A DNA stretch of 64,000 bases from Hymenobacter amundsenii (GTDB lineage Bacteria; Bacteroidota; Bacteroidia; Cytophagales; Hymenobacteraceae): assembly GCF_002204745.1 (NCBI RefSeq), contig NZ_NIRR01000016.1, positions 1-64,000 on the forward strand, read 5' to 3'. Both the position numbers and the translations under genes were made by a program. Positions 33,084-41,390 of this stretch are shown piece after piece. Below the pieces are notes generated by a model. The model saw nothing but the letters and a program-made list of their open reading frames with translations, was not told the DNA's origin and ran no database searches. Position 1 is the stretch's first letter. Each line of letters starts with the position of its first letter.

Positions 33084-34199
33084 TTACTTTGCTTCCAACT
33101 CGCCCAGCATTTCCAGCACCATGTGCTCCGTAGGCGTGAGTAGGTCGTTTTGTTTGGGGTCGGCGTCGTGGCGGCGTAGGTAATCGAGAAGCTGGTTGGA
33201 GTTGAAGAGCTCGATAACCTGGGGATGGATATAGTATTTAGAGCACACGCTGGGCGTGTTGCCTAGGTTCTCGGCCACGTCCTTGATGGCCCGCTTCAGG
33301 GTTTTAGGGCGCGGAAACTCCGGCTCTTCATCCAGAATCCGTTCCAGGGCCTCTACCATTTTCACGGTGCCGCCCCAAGTGCGGAAGTCCTTGGCCGAAA
33401 GTTTCATGCCGGTTACGGTGTGCAGATAGTCGTTCACGTCGCCCGATTCCAGCTCCTGGCGGTGGCCGTCGGGGGCGTAGTACTGGAACAGGTGCTGGCC
33501 CGGAATTTCCTTGCACTTCTGCACCATCCGGGCCAGTTTCCGGTCATGGATGGTCAGGTCGTGGGGCACGCTTTTCTTGCCCACAAAGCTGAAACGAACA
33601 TCGGCCCCACTCACTTGCACATGCTTGTCGCGGAGGGTAGTCAGGCCGTAGGTTTTGTTTTTTTTGGCGTACTCGCGGTTACCAACCCGGATAAACGACT
33701 GGTCCATGAGCGTGAGCACCAGGGCCACCACTTTGGTTTTGTCGAGCTGCGGGCGGGCCATGTCTTTGTGCATCTGCGCGCGCAATTCGGCCAGTTGCTC
33801 GCCGAACGCCCGCAGGCGGCTGAACTTAGTCAGGGCCCGGGCCTGGTCCCAGGCGGGGTGATAGAGGTATTGCTTGCGGCCCTTGGCGTCGCGGCCCGTC
33901 ACCTGGAGGTGGGTGTTGGGCGAGGGCGAGATCCAAACGTCGGTCCAGGCCGGCGGAATCACGAAGCCCGCGATGCGGGCCAGCGTTTTCTCGTCCGTGA
34001 GCAATTCGTCTTTGGTAGTGCGGTAGCGAACCTTACCGGCCCGGGTGGTTTCGCGGGTCAGACCAGGCTTGGCGTCGGTGAGGTAGCGCAGGCCGGCTAG
34101 CTCGGCCTGGCGGGCGGGGTCTTTGTACAACTCGTGGGCCTCGGGCAGGGGCTGCAGGCGCTTTTTCTTGGTTTTAGAACGGGGAGTGGCGGTAGTAAC
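33084..34199 (-). CDS. DNA topoisomerase IB (poxvirus/bacterial type)
   Basis: The 371-residue enzyme nicks one strand and relaxes supercoils through a 3'-phosphotyrosine. Motifs include LMDQSFIRVGNREYAKKNKT, YGLTTLRDKHVQVSGADVRF, VKMVEALERILDE and the catalytic Tyr of VCSKYYIHPQVI. An Arg in the KLSAKDFRTWGGT segment is the second catalytic Arg region. I place the start at 34199 (MVTTATPRSKTKKKRLQPLP); an upstream ATG at 34229 adds ten residues. The gene is divergent from an M48 protease gene. Confidence 0.9.
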   Translation of the reverse strand, partial: VTTATPRSKTKKKRLQPLPEAHELYKDPARQAELAGLRYLTDAKPGLTRETTRAGKVRYRTTKDELLTDEKTLARIAGFVIPPAWTDVWISPSPNTHLQVTGRDAKGRKQYLYHPAWDQARALTKFSRLRAFGEQLAELRAQMHKDMARPQLDKTKVVALVLTLMDQSFIRVGNREYAKKNKTYGLTTLRDKHVQVSGADVRFSFVGKKSVPHDLTIHDRKLARMVQKCKEIPGQHLFQYYAPDGHRQELESGDVNDYLHTVTGMKLSAKDFRTWGGTVKMVEALERILDEEPEFPRPKTLKRAIKDVAENLGNTPSVCSKYYIHPQVIELFNSNQLLDYLRRHDADPKQNDLLTPTEHMVLEMLGELEAK

Positions 34200-34508
34200 C
34201 ATATCAAGGAGCGTGGGATAACCAGCCAACCGAAATGGGCAGGCGGGTTTTCCTCTACGCAGAAACCCAGTGGAAGGTGGCCCCGATTACCGCCCCTGCT
34301 GCTACCGGCTGGCAATACCGTGGCAAAGCGCAGCCGCATATTTTTTATGGCTGATTATGCGCCCGATACGTCGCCCGGATGGGTTTTATGGGCTGACGAA
34401 GACAACACGGCGGACGAGGCGGGCGTTAGCAGGCCGCCAGCTCTGGCACCGTTTTTTCTAGGGCCCGGGCAGTTCCCCTTTGTTTCATCCTTCAATTTCT
34501 CGCTTTTT
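34200..34508. other. Divergent intergenic region without a clear gene
   Basis: This 309-base stretch lies between topoisomerase IB and the M48 lipoprotein. An ATG at 34347 opens an in-frame extension into the M48 gene, but the product would hide the lipoprotein signal. No convincing -7 element or repeat was found. Confidence 0.5.
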
Positions 34509-35318
34509 ATGCGATTCAATCTGCAAAAAACCGGCTTGCTAGCGGGCCTTGCCCTAACCCTGGGTGGCGCCGCTTCCTGCTCTAAAGACGGCGACGGCGT
34601 TCTGTTGTTTTCCATTGAAGACGATAAGGCTCTGGGCCAGAAAGTAGTTGCCCAAACCGATTCCACCTTCCGCGCCAAAGGCCAGCTGCTGGAGGCTGGC
34701 AGCAACCCCCAGGCCTACGCGGCCCTCAACCGCATTGTGCTGCGGGTACTCAACTCGGGCAAAATCCAGTATCGCAACGAGTTTCCCTGGGACGTAAAAA
34801 TCATCAAAGACGACCAGACCCAGAACGCCTTTGCCACGCCCGGCGGCCACATATATGTGTACTCGGGCCTGATTAAGTACCTCGACAACGAAACGCAGCT
34901 GGCCGGGGTGCTGGGGCACGAAATTGCCCACGCCGACCGCCGCCATACGTCCCGGCAGCTTCAGCAGCAGTATGGCATCGGTGTGCTGCTGAGCCTGATT
35001 TTGGGCAACAACCAGAACACGCTGGTCGACGTGGCCAGTGGCCTAGGCCAGCTCAAGTTCAGCCGCGACTACGAAACGGAGGCCGATGCCTACTCGGTGG
35101 AATACCTCAACGCCTCCAACTACTACGCCTGCGACGGGGCGGCCGGCTTCTTCATCAAGGCCCAGAGCGAAGGGCAGCAGCGGCAGCCCGAATTTCTGAG
35201 CACCCACCCCGACCCCGGCTCCCGCATTCAGAACATCCAGGCCAAGGCCGACCAGCTGAACTGCCGCAGCCGCACGGCCGGCTCCGACGACTTCAACCAG
35301 CTCAGAAGCGCGCTCTAG
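34509..35318 (+). CDS. M48 family zinc metalloprotease lipoprotein
   Basis: The 269-residue protein starts with a lipoprotein signal (LAGLALTLGGAASC, Cys 24). The M48 domain carries NAFATPGGHIYVYSGLI and the zinc motif LGHEIAHADRRHT (H137, E138, H141), with a third ligand in YETEADAYSV. It ends with FLSTHPDPGSRIQNIQ, typical of BepA/LoiP-type envelope proteases. Such enzymes degrade misassembled outer-membrane proteins. A second M48 gene lies at 41391-42200. I place the start at 34509, because longer in-frame versions would bury the signal. Confidence 0.88.
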   Translation: MRFNLQKTGLLAGLALTLGGAASCSKDGDGVLLFSIEDDKALGQKVVAQTDSTFRAKGQLLEAGSNPQAYAALNRIVLRVLNSGKIQYRNEFPWDVKIIKDDQTQNAFATPGGHIYVYSGLIKYLDNETQLAGVLGHEIAHADRRHTSRQLQQQYGIGVLLSLILGNNQNTLVDVASGLGQLKFSRDYETEADAYSVEYLNASNYYACDGAAGFFIKAQSEGQQRQPEFLSTHPDPGSRIQNIQAKADQLNCRSRTAGSDDFNQLRSAL

Positions 35319-35343
35319 CGCCACTTCTTTGCTTGCTTTCCAG

Positions 35344-35372
35344 GCTCCCGGCAACTTGCCGGGAGCTTTTTT
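35344..35372 (+). terminator. Terminator of the M48 lipoprotein gene
   Basis: An 11-bp GC-rich stem (GCTCCCGGCAA and its complement) with a 1-base apparent loop and a run of six T lies 26 bases after the stop codon. Confidence 0.8.
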
Positions 35373-35463
35373 GTGGCTGATGGCGCACTGCACTCCTGCT
35401 ACGCTGCTCTGCCGGAAAAACCGCGGTGGAGGCAGCTTGCCCATAAACTACTTTCTTTGCCCC

Positions 35464-36642
35464 ATGGCTTCCTTTCTCGATAAACTCAGCGGCTGGGCCG
35501 AAGGCGCCGACCAAGCCCTGATTCGCACCCGCGCCCGCCTCGGGCTGCTGCACCCGATCCAGCTCGTGCCTTACCGCAGCTACGGCACCCCCGAGCGCCT
35601 CTACGTGAAGGGCCGGGTGCTCACCGACAAGGGCATAGGTGAGGCCGACCCATCCGACTCGCGCTGGCATAACCTGCTGAACATGTACCGCCGCTTCGAC
35701 AGCAACGAAATTGCCGGGGCCCAGCTCAGCGTGCGGCCCGCCGATGGGTCCGAGCACCCCATTTTGTCGGACGAGGAAGGCTACTTCACCCTCAACCTGG
35801 CCCCGCAAGCCCTGCCCGAGCCGATTGATTTTCTCTGGCATCCGGTCGAGGTGTTGCTGCACCGCACCCCCGCGCCCTTCCCTACCCCGCCCGGCCTGAG
35901 CACCCGCGCCCTGGTCCTTATTCCGCCGCCCGACGCCGAGTACGGCATTATTTCCGACCTCGATGACACCGTTATCCAGACGTCGGCCACCGATTTGCTG
36001 CAAATGGCCCGCACCGTACTGCTGCGTAATGCCCGTTCGCGGCTGCCCTTTAAGGGCGTGGCCGAGTTCTACCGCCAGCTCCAGCTCGGCCGCAATGGCA
36101 AGCGCAACAACCCGTTCTTTTACGTCAGCAGCTCGCCTTGGAACCTCTACGATTTGCTGGAGGACTTCCTTGACCTCAACGATGTGCCGCCTGGCCCGCT
36201 GCTGTTGCGCGACCTAGCCCTCAAGATGCCCCAGGAGCCCGGGGCGGCCACCGGGCACCACGCCCACAAGCTGCGCGAAATCGAGAACCTGCTGCTCACC
36301 TACCCCCGCCTACCCTTCGTGCTCATCGGCGACTCGGGCCAGGAAGACGCTAACATTTACCGCGAAGTGGTGCGCCGCCACCCCGGCCGCATCCTGGCCA
36401 TCTACATCCGCGACGTAAACCGGCCCGACCGCGCGGCCCTGGTGGAGCAGGTGCGCGAGGAGTTGCGGGGCGAAAAAGTGGAAATGCTGCTGGTGCAGGA
36501 CACGGTGCAGGCCGCTGAGCACGCCGCCGCCACCGGCCTCATCTACCAGCAAGCCATTCCGGCCGTGGAGGCCGACAAGCAGAAGGACGAAGCCGCCGAC
36601 GGCCTGGACGGACAGGGAAGCGGCCAGCCGGTTATGGCATAG
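35464..36642 (+). CDS. App1-like phosphatase (DUF2183, HAD-like)
   Basis: The 392-residue product belongs to the family of yeast App1 phosphatidate phosphatase. Its catalytic HAD motif is YGIISDLDDTVIQTS. Further motifs are FFYVSSSPWNLYDLLEDFLD and FVLIGDSGQEDANIYREVVR. The N-terminal part (RLYVKGRVLTDKG) is beta-rich. The tail is low-complexity and acidic. Substrate is inferred from the family; bacterial members are poorly studied. It lies between the M48 protease and a convergent DUF4440 gene. Confidence 0.85.
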   Translation: MASFLDKLSGWAEGADQALIRTRARLGLLHPIQLVPYRSYGTPERLYVKGRVLTDKGIGEADPSDSRWHNLLNMYRRFDSNEIAGAQLSVRPADGSEHPILSDEEGYFTLNLAPQALPEPIDFLWHPVEVLLHRTPAPFPTPPGLSTRALVLIPPPDAEYGIISDLDDTVIQTSATDLLQMARTVLLRNARSRLPFKGVAEFYRQLQLGRNGKRNNPFFYVSSSPWNLYDLLEDFLDLNDVPPGPLLLRDLALKMPQEPGAATGHHAHKLREIENLLLTYPRLPFVLIGDSGQEDANIYREVVRRHPGRILAIYIRDVNRPDRAALVEQVREELRGEKVEMLLVQDTVQAAEHAAATGLIYQQAIPAVEADKQKDEAADGLDGQGSGQPVMA

Positions 36643-36659
36643 GCATATTATGGAGGCCA

Positions 36660-36714
36660 GAAAGCATTAACGCCTGCTCGCTCTGATATAGAACGAGCAG
36701 GCGTTGATGCTTTC
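36660..36714. terminator. Bidirectional terminator between App1-like and DUF4440 genes
   Basis: Arms at 36660-36680 and 36694-36714 pair over 21 bases with one mismatch around a 13-base loop. Confidence 0.75.
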
Positions 36715-36776
36715 AACTCACAACCGCAGCCTGTTTGATCGGCTGCAGCCTTTCCGCGTCCTGCCAGCGCTAACCG

Positions 36777-37235
36777 TTAGCTCGAATGGTCGGCCACCAC
36801 CACCCAGCGGCCCCCGAGGCGGCGCATAACCAGCAGAAAGTGTCCCTGCAAGTCGCCAGCTGCCGGGCGGGCCAGATGCCAGCGCCCGATTACCTGGGCC
36901 ACATCGGGGCTCAAAGGCTCGATGCGCAGCTGGCTGAAATCAAGCTGGCCCATGGCGGCCGGGTTGGGGTAGCTACGGCGGTAGTTATCGAGGGTGGGCT
37001 GCCAGCCGTAGGTGAGGCCGCTTTTACCGATGAACACCAGCGAGTCGTTCTGCCAGTAGCCCTGCATGAACCCGGCTACGTCGCCCCGGTTCCAGGCAGC
37101 AGTCTGGGTTTGCAGCACCTCGCGGATATCGTGGCGGGCCGCCGCCGTAGTGGCCGGCGTAAGTACTGCCAGCCGGGGCGAGCAGGCGGGCAAAATAGCC
37201 GCCGCAAGCAGCAGCAAGAGTAACAGGTATTTCAT
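36777..37235 (-). CDS. DUF4440 / SnoaL-like lipoprotein
   Basis: The 152-residue protein has a lipoprotein signal (LLLLLAAAILPAC, Cys 18). The rest fits an NTF2-like fold: DIREVLQTQTAAWNRGDVAG, FMQGYWQNDSLVFIGKSG and a C-terminal FLLVMRRLGGRWVVVADHSS. The conical fold binds small molecules and in some cases is catalytic. No substrate can be assigned. The gene is convergent with App1-like and upstream of mtgA in the same direction. Confidence 0.8.
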   Translation of the reverse strand: MKYLLLLLLLAAAILPACSPRLAVLTPATTAAARHDIREVLQTQTAAWNRGDVAGFMQGYWQNDSLVFIGKSGLTYGWQPTLDNYRRSYPNPAAMGQLDFSQLRIEPLSPDVAQVIGRWHLARPAAGDLQGHFLLVMRRLGGRWVVVADHSS

Positions 37236-37336
37236 GGGAGCAAAGAGGAAGCGGAGGAATAGGTAAAGAACGGCATACTGAGCATAACGCCATTTTGAGC
37301 CGTTATCGATTCATCAACGATACAACGAGACCAAGT

Positions 37337-37350
37337 ACTCATTCACTCAT
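37337..37350. repeat. Octamer word (ATTCACTC) overlapping the mtgA stop
   Basis: The minus-strand copy of ATGAGTGAATGAGT contains the last codons of mtgA (ATG AGT GAA TGA). The word is the same as in the arrays at 5580-5701 and 17429-17546. Confidence 0.5.
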
Positions 37351-38082
37351 CAACTCCTGCACGTAGGGAGTGCCGCGCAGCTGCCGCATCCGGCGCAGTA
37401 CGCGGCGCTGCTTGGCCCGGGCTTGGGGGCCGGGGTTGCTGGCCCGGAATCGGAGCGGGTTGGGCAGCACCCCGGCCAACAGGGCCGCTTCGGCGGGCGT
37501 GAGGCGGGCGGCGGGCTTGCTGAAGTACTGCTGAGAAGCGGCTTCGGCTCCGAAAATACAGTCGCCCATTTCGGCCACGTTCAAGTACATCTCCATGATG
37601 CGGCGCTTGTCCCAGAGCAACTCGATGAGCAGCGTGAAGTAAGCCTCCGCCGCCTTGCGCACATAGCTGCGGCCCTGCCACAGGAACACGTTTTTGGCCA
37701 CCTGCTGCGAGATGGTGCTACCCCCGCGCAGTTGCTTACCGCCCTCAAAGTTCGATTTAGCCGCCTTCATCAGCGCATCGCCATCGAAGCCGTGATGGAG
37801 CAGAAACCGCTGGTCTTCGGCCGCCACCAGTGCCAGCGGCAACTGCGCCGACACTTCCTCCAGGGATTTGAAATCGTACTGAATCCGGCGGTTTTCTTCG
37901 CGGATGCCGTGGTAGCCCCGGCCCACCGGGGCGTGGGCCCGCCTGTCGAGCATGAGCCAGGTGGCGGGTGGGTTTACCCAGCGGTAGAGGCCCACCCAGG
38001 CCACCGACAACAGAAAGGCCACGGCCAGCACCTGCAAGGCTATCCGGCCGGTTCGGCGGGCAGTTTTTTCTATATTCGTCAC
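37339..38082 (-). CDS. mtgA: Monofunctional biosynthetic peptidoglycan transglycosylase
   Basis: The 247-residue GT51 enzyme polymerises lipid II into glycan chains. After a single N-terminal membrane anchor (IALQVLAVAFLLSVAWVGLY) come the GT51 motifs: AAEDQRFLLHHGFDGDAL, GGSTISQQVAKNVFLWQGRS, RKAAEAYFTLLIELLWDKRR and IMEMYLNVAEMGDCIFG. I take GTG 38082 as the start; a TTG at 38133 is possible. The last codons and the stop lie in an octamer repeat word. Confidence 0.9.
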   Translation of the reverse strand: MTNIEKTARRTGRIALQVLAVAFLLSVAWVGLYRWVNPPATWLMLDRRAHAPVGRGYHGIREENRRIQYDFKSLEEVSAQLPLALVAAEDQRFLLHHGFDGDALMKAAKSNFEGGKQLRGGSTISQQVAKNVFLWQGRSYVRKAAEAYFTLLIELLWDKRRIMEMYLNVAEMGDCIFGAEAASQQYFSKPAARLTPAEAALLAGVLPNPLRFRASNPGPQARAKQRRVLRRMRQLRGTPYVQELMSE

Positions 38083-38310
38083 GCAATCAGCAGCTGTATC
38101 CGGGCTTGGGATTCGCCCCAAAACCCGGAGCAAAAATAGCGTCTGTTTTTAGGATGAGGGCCCGCCAGCCGATAGTTACTGCCAGCCGCCGCCAAAAAAG
38201 ATGCGCTACAGCAGGAAGATTCGGGCGCTAGCATTGTTAGTAAGGCGGGCAGCGCACTACTTGCCGACCCTGTTTTTTTGCTGCTATCCGCCTACCTGTA
38301 TTCTTTCTTC

Positions 38311-38943
38311 ATGCGTCAACTTGCCCTGTTCCCGCTTAACCTCGTAGTGTTTCCTGGCGAAAAGCTCAACCTGCACATCTTCGAGCCCCGCTACCGGCAG
38401 CTCGTGCGCGACTGTTTGCAGGATGGCATTACGTTTGGTGTGCCGCCTTACCTGAACGGGGAGGTTAGTGAGCTGGGCACGGAGCTACGGCTGCTCAGCG
38501 TGGAGAAAAGCTACGTTTCCGGGGAGCTCGACATTCGGACCAAAGCCGTCGGCTTATTTCGGGTCGAGGAGTTTTTCCGCGAGCTGCCCGGTAAGCCGTA
38601 TGCTGGGGCCACCGTACTCGACCTACCCGATAACGCCACCGCCGACCCGGTCCTGCACGCCCAACTTCGGGAGCTGATAGAACAGCTCTATTCCATTCTG
38701 GGCCTGCGCCGCATCTTCGTCGAGCTGGCCCCCGATTTCCGCATCTACGACGTAGCCCACCAGTTGGGCATGAGCACCGAGCAGGAATACCAACTCTTGG
38801 CCGCTCCCACCGAAGTAGCCCGCCAACACCTGGCCCTCGAACACCTGGAGCGGATTCTGCCTGTCCTTCAGGAAACCGAGCGCCTCAAGGAGCGCGTCCG
38901 CCTCAACGGCCACTTCAAAAACCTCACGCCGCCCTCTTTTTGA
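38311..38943 (+). CDS. LON substrate-binding-domain protein
   Basis: The 210-residue protein consists only of the LON N-terminal domain: LALFPLNLVVFPGEKLNLHI, FEPRYRQLVRDCLQDGITFG and ELRLLSVEKSYVSGELDIRT. The ATPase and protease parts of Lon are absent, which is normal for this stand-alone family. The final half is helical. Function is unknown. Immediately after its stop there are three tandem heptamers. Confidence 0.85.
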   Translation: MRQLALFPLNLVVFPGEKLNLHIFEPRYRQLVRDCLQDGITFGVPPYLNGEVSELGTELRLLSVEKSYVSGELDIRTKAVGLFRVEEFFRELPGKPYAGATVLDLPDNATADPVLHAQLRELIEQLYSILGLRRIFVELAPDFRIYDVAHQLGMSTEQEYQLLAAPTEVARQHLALEHLERILPVLQETERLKERVRLNGHFKNLTPPSF

Positions 38944-38964
38944 GTTGTCGGTTGTCGGTTGTAG
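38944..38964 (+). repeat. Three tandem heptamers (GTTGTCG)n
   Basis: Two exact GTTGTCG units and a third with one change (GTTGTAG) follow the LON-domain stop codon directly. Confidence 0.65.
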
Positions 38965-38970
38965 AGGAAG

Positions 38971-39089
38971 GTCATGCTGAGCGAAGGCGTAGCCGCAGTC
39001 GAAGCATCTTTGATGCAATGGCGACTTCTTTGTAAGTCCAACGAAGCGGTAGAGATGCTTCGACTACGCTCCGCTTCGCTCAGCATGAC
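38971..39089. repeat. Inverted interspersed element (GTCATGCTGAGCGAAG family)
   Basis: The left arm 38971-39009 and right arm 39052-39089 are mirror copies, 16 bp of them perfect at the outer ends. The arms begin GTCATGCTGAGCGAAG. The word is related to that in the 43-bp repeat at 32984-33075. The element is flanked by two heptamer arrays. Confidence 0.7.
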
Positions 39090-39100
39090 GTTCTTCCAGC

Positions 39101-39135
39101 CTGACACCTGGCAACAAACGACTGGCAACTGGCAG
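39101..39135 (+). repeat. Five tandem heptamers (CTGGCAA type)
   Basis: Five 7-bp units in register include CTGGCAA twice and CTGGCAG once. This is the reverse complement of the (GTTGCCA)n array at 1308-1335. Confidence 0.65.
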
Positions 39136-39162
39136 TCAATTCCCAAACAGCGAACATATCGA

Positions 39163-40371
39163 ATGCCTACCTCTCTTCTGCTCTACGGATTGCTGCTGCT
39201 GGCTGGCCTGTTGGGCCTCTGGCTGCTGCTGCGCCACGGGCAGGAGCGCCGCTACCGCCGCCTCCCCTATGTGGCCCCTCCCCGCCGCGACTGGGCTTCC
39301 CAACCCCTGCCCACTACCCCGCCCCGCCACCGCGTGGCCCTGCTCGGCGACCCCGGCGCAGTAGCCACCGACGGCTCCGATCCGATTCTGCAGCTGCTGG
39401 AGCACTGGCAGCGGCAAACCGGCCCTGATGGTACAATTGTGCTGCTCGGCGACAACATTTACCCCACCGGCCTACCCGCCGAAGGCCACCCCGGCCGGGC
39501 CGCCGCCGAGGCCCGCTTCGATGCCCTGCTGGCCACGCTGGGCCGCTTCGAGGGGCGCGTAGTGCTCCTTAGCGGCAACCACGACTGGAACAAGGGCCGC
39601 CCCGACGGCTGGGAATACCTGCGCCGCCAGGAAGCCTACGTGCACCAGCACCTGCCCGCTGCCCACTACCTGCCCCCCGACGGCGAGCCTGGCCCCATAA
39701 GCCTGCAACTGGCCGAGGGCCTGCTGCTCATCGTGCTCAATACCCAGTGGTGGGTGCAAACCGGCGCCCGCCCCGCCGCCGATTCGCGCCAGCCATTCCA
39801 CGAGTTGCGGGGCTTGCTCGAAGCCAACCGCCACCAGCAGGTAGTGGTGGCCGGCCATCATCCGCTGTACTCCAACGCCTTGCATGGGGGGAAGTTCACG
39901 GCCAAGCAGCACGTATTTCCACTTACCACGGTGCATAAGCGGGCCTACGTGCCGCTGCCCTTCATTGGCTCGCTGCTGCCGCTCTATCGCAAAACCGTGG
40001 GCGCGGCCGAAGACATGGCCCACCCCCGCTACCGCAAAATGCGCCGCCGCCTGCTCCGGGTGCTCCACGATTTTCCCGGCGTGGTGTACGCCGCCGGCCA
40101 CGACCACAACCTGCAATACTTCGAGCAGCGAGGCGGCCATTACCTCGTGAGCGGGGCGGGCAGCAAAACGGCTTTCGTGCAGAAGGGCGGGCGGGCCACG
40201 TTCGTGCACGAGCACCAGGGCTTATTCAGCCTCGACTACTATGGCCCCCACCAAACCTGGCTGCGCACGCTCGAACCACCCTTCGATGCGCCCGAGGTAT
40301 TCCGTCTGCGCCTGAGTAGCGCCCCGGCCGCCATGCCGGTTACGCCGGCCCCACCTACTCAGCAGACTTAG
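39163..40371 (+). CDS. Membrane-anchored metallophosphatase (purple-acid-phosphatase-like motifs)
   Basis: The 402-residue enzyme has an N-terminal anchor (LLLYGLLLLAGLLGLWLLL). The five metal-binding motifs appear in order: LLGDPGA (62-65), LLGDNIYPTG (96-100), LSGNHDWNKG (138-141), VVVAGHHPLYS and AAGHDHNLQYF. These match the GDxG, GDxxY, GNHD, xxxH and GHxH set of purple-acid-type phosphatases. The substrate is unknown. Its coding end overlaps the convergent lipid-kinase-like gene by 17 bases. I recall a similar phosphatase domain fused to kinase-like segments in other Bacteroidota, which needs checking. Confidence 0.82.
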   Translation: MPTSLLLYGLLLLAGLLGLWLLLRHGQERRYRRLPYVAPPRRDWASQPLPTTPPRHRVALLGDPGAVATDGSDPILQLLEHWQRQTGPDGTIVLLGDNIYPTGLPAEGHPGRAAAEARFDALLATLGRFEGRVVLLSGNHDWNKGRPDGWEYLRRQEAYVHQHLPAAHYLPPDGEPGPISLQLAEGLLLIVLNTQWWVQTGARPAADSRQPFHELRGLLEANRHQQVVVAGHHPLYSNALHGGKFTAKQHVFPLTTVHKRAYVPLPFIGSLLPLYRKTVGAAEDMAHPRYRKMRRRLLRVLHDFPGVVYAAGHDHNLQYFEQRGGHYLVSGAGSKTAFVQKGGRATFVHEHQGLFSLDYYGPHQTWLRTLEPPFDAPEVFRLRLSSAPAAMPVTPAPPTQQT

Positions 40372-41275
40372 CCGGTGGCACTAGCACCCGCAGGCTCTGC
40401 GGTAGTATTTCGACCGTTACGGGGTTGGGCAGGTAGTGGGGTTCCCCATCCAGTTGCACCAGTACAATATCGGCGCCGGGCACTTGAATTAGAGCCTGTT
40501 GGCAGCGTAGGCGATGGGTGTAGTCGGAATCGTCGAAGCCGCTGGTGTAGAGGCGGTAAAGCAACGCCGGGGCGGCCGCGTTGGGGAAAGGCTTGATCAG
40601 GCAGATTTCAAACTGGCCATCATCGGGTTTGCTGTCGGGGTTGATAACCACGTTACTGCCGAAGGTGTTGGCATTGGCCAGCGTCACCATGAAAGCCTCA
40701 CCCGCCCATATTTCCTGGTTGGTTTCGATGTGGTAAGTAGCGGGCTGGTAGGCAGCGTATTCCTGGGTGGCAATGCGCACGTAAGCGGCCGGTCCGCGCA
40801 CGTCGCCCTGGTCGAACCGGTCGACGATGCAGGCATTGAAGCCCAAATCGGCCAAATGAACTACGAAGCGGCCGCCCACCCGCAGCGTATCGAGCGGCCG
40901 GATCTGGTAGTCCCAGATCAGGGCCAGGGCCAAGTCGAGCACCAGCGGAATACCCAGGTCTTTGGCCAGTCCGTTGCCCGAACCCAGGGGTAAGATGCCC
41001 AGCGGCACGGCCGTACCGGACAATGCTTCGGCCACCAGGCTCACCGTGCCGTCGCCGCCGGCCGCGAACACGGCGTCGGGCGGAGTGGTAGCCAGCCAGC
41101 CGCGCAGGCGCAACAGGTCATCCTCACCGGTGGTCTGGAAGAACTCGGCCGTGCGCCCCCGCTGGGTGCAATAGGCCCTGATAGTATCGGGGAGCGGGGC
41201 CTTGTCGATGTCGCCGGAAATCGGGTTGAGCACGAACAGCAAGTGCTGCAGATGGTCGGAAGATGCGGTTCGCAT
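40355..41275 (-). CDS. Diacylglycerol kinase family protein (YegS-like)
   Basis: The 306-residue lipid kinase has the diagnostic motifs LLFVLNPISGDID, VFAAGGDGTVSLVAEAL and LGILPLGSGNGLAKDLG. GGDGT binds ATP. Family members phosphorylate diacylglycerol, sphingosine or other lipid alcohols; the substrate here is unknown. The length is typical. The 3' end overlaps the phosphatase gene tail-to-tail by 17 bases. Confidence 0.9.
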   Translation of the reverse strand: MRTASSDHLQHLLFVLNPISGDIDKAPLPDTIRAYCTQRGRTAEFFQTTGEDDLLRLRGWLATTPPDAVFAAGGDGTVSLVAEALSGTAVPLGILPLGSGNGLAKDLGIPLVLDLALALIWDYQIRPLDTLRVGGRFVVHLADLGFNACIVDRFDQGDVRGPAAYVRIATQEYAAYQPATYHIETNQEIWAGEAFMVTLANANTFGSNVVINPDSKPDDGQFEICLIKPFPNAAAPALLYRLYTSGFDDSDYTHRLRCQQALIQVPGADIVLVQLDGEPHYLPNPVTVEILPQSLRVLVPPAKSAE

Positions 41276-41390
41276 GGCTAGACAGCGGAAGCAGAAGTGA
41301 GGCGAGTCCGGAAAGTAGATTGTAGGCCTTTAAACGCGTACAGCCGGCCAATGGCCAGCTGTACGGAGTAAAAGAACGGGGTAGAGAGGA

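Noticed and set aside
34347..34508. N-terminal extension of the M48 lipoprotein from an upstream ATG
   Set aside because: The extension would place 54 residues before a good lipoprotein signal, which would block export. The ATG at 34509 is preferred.
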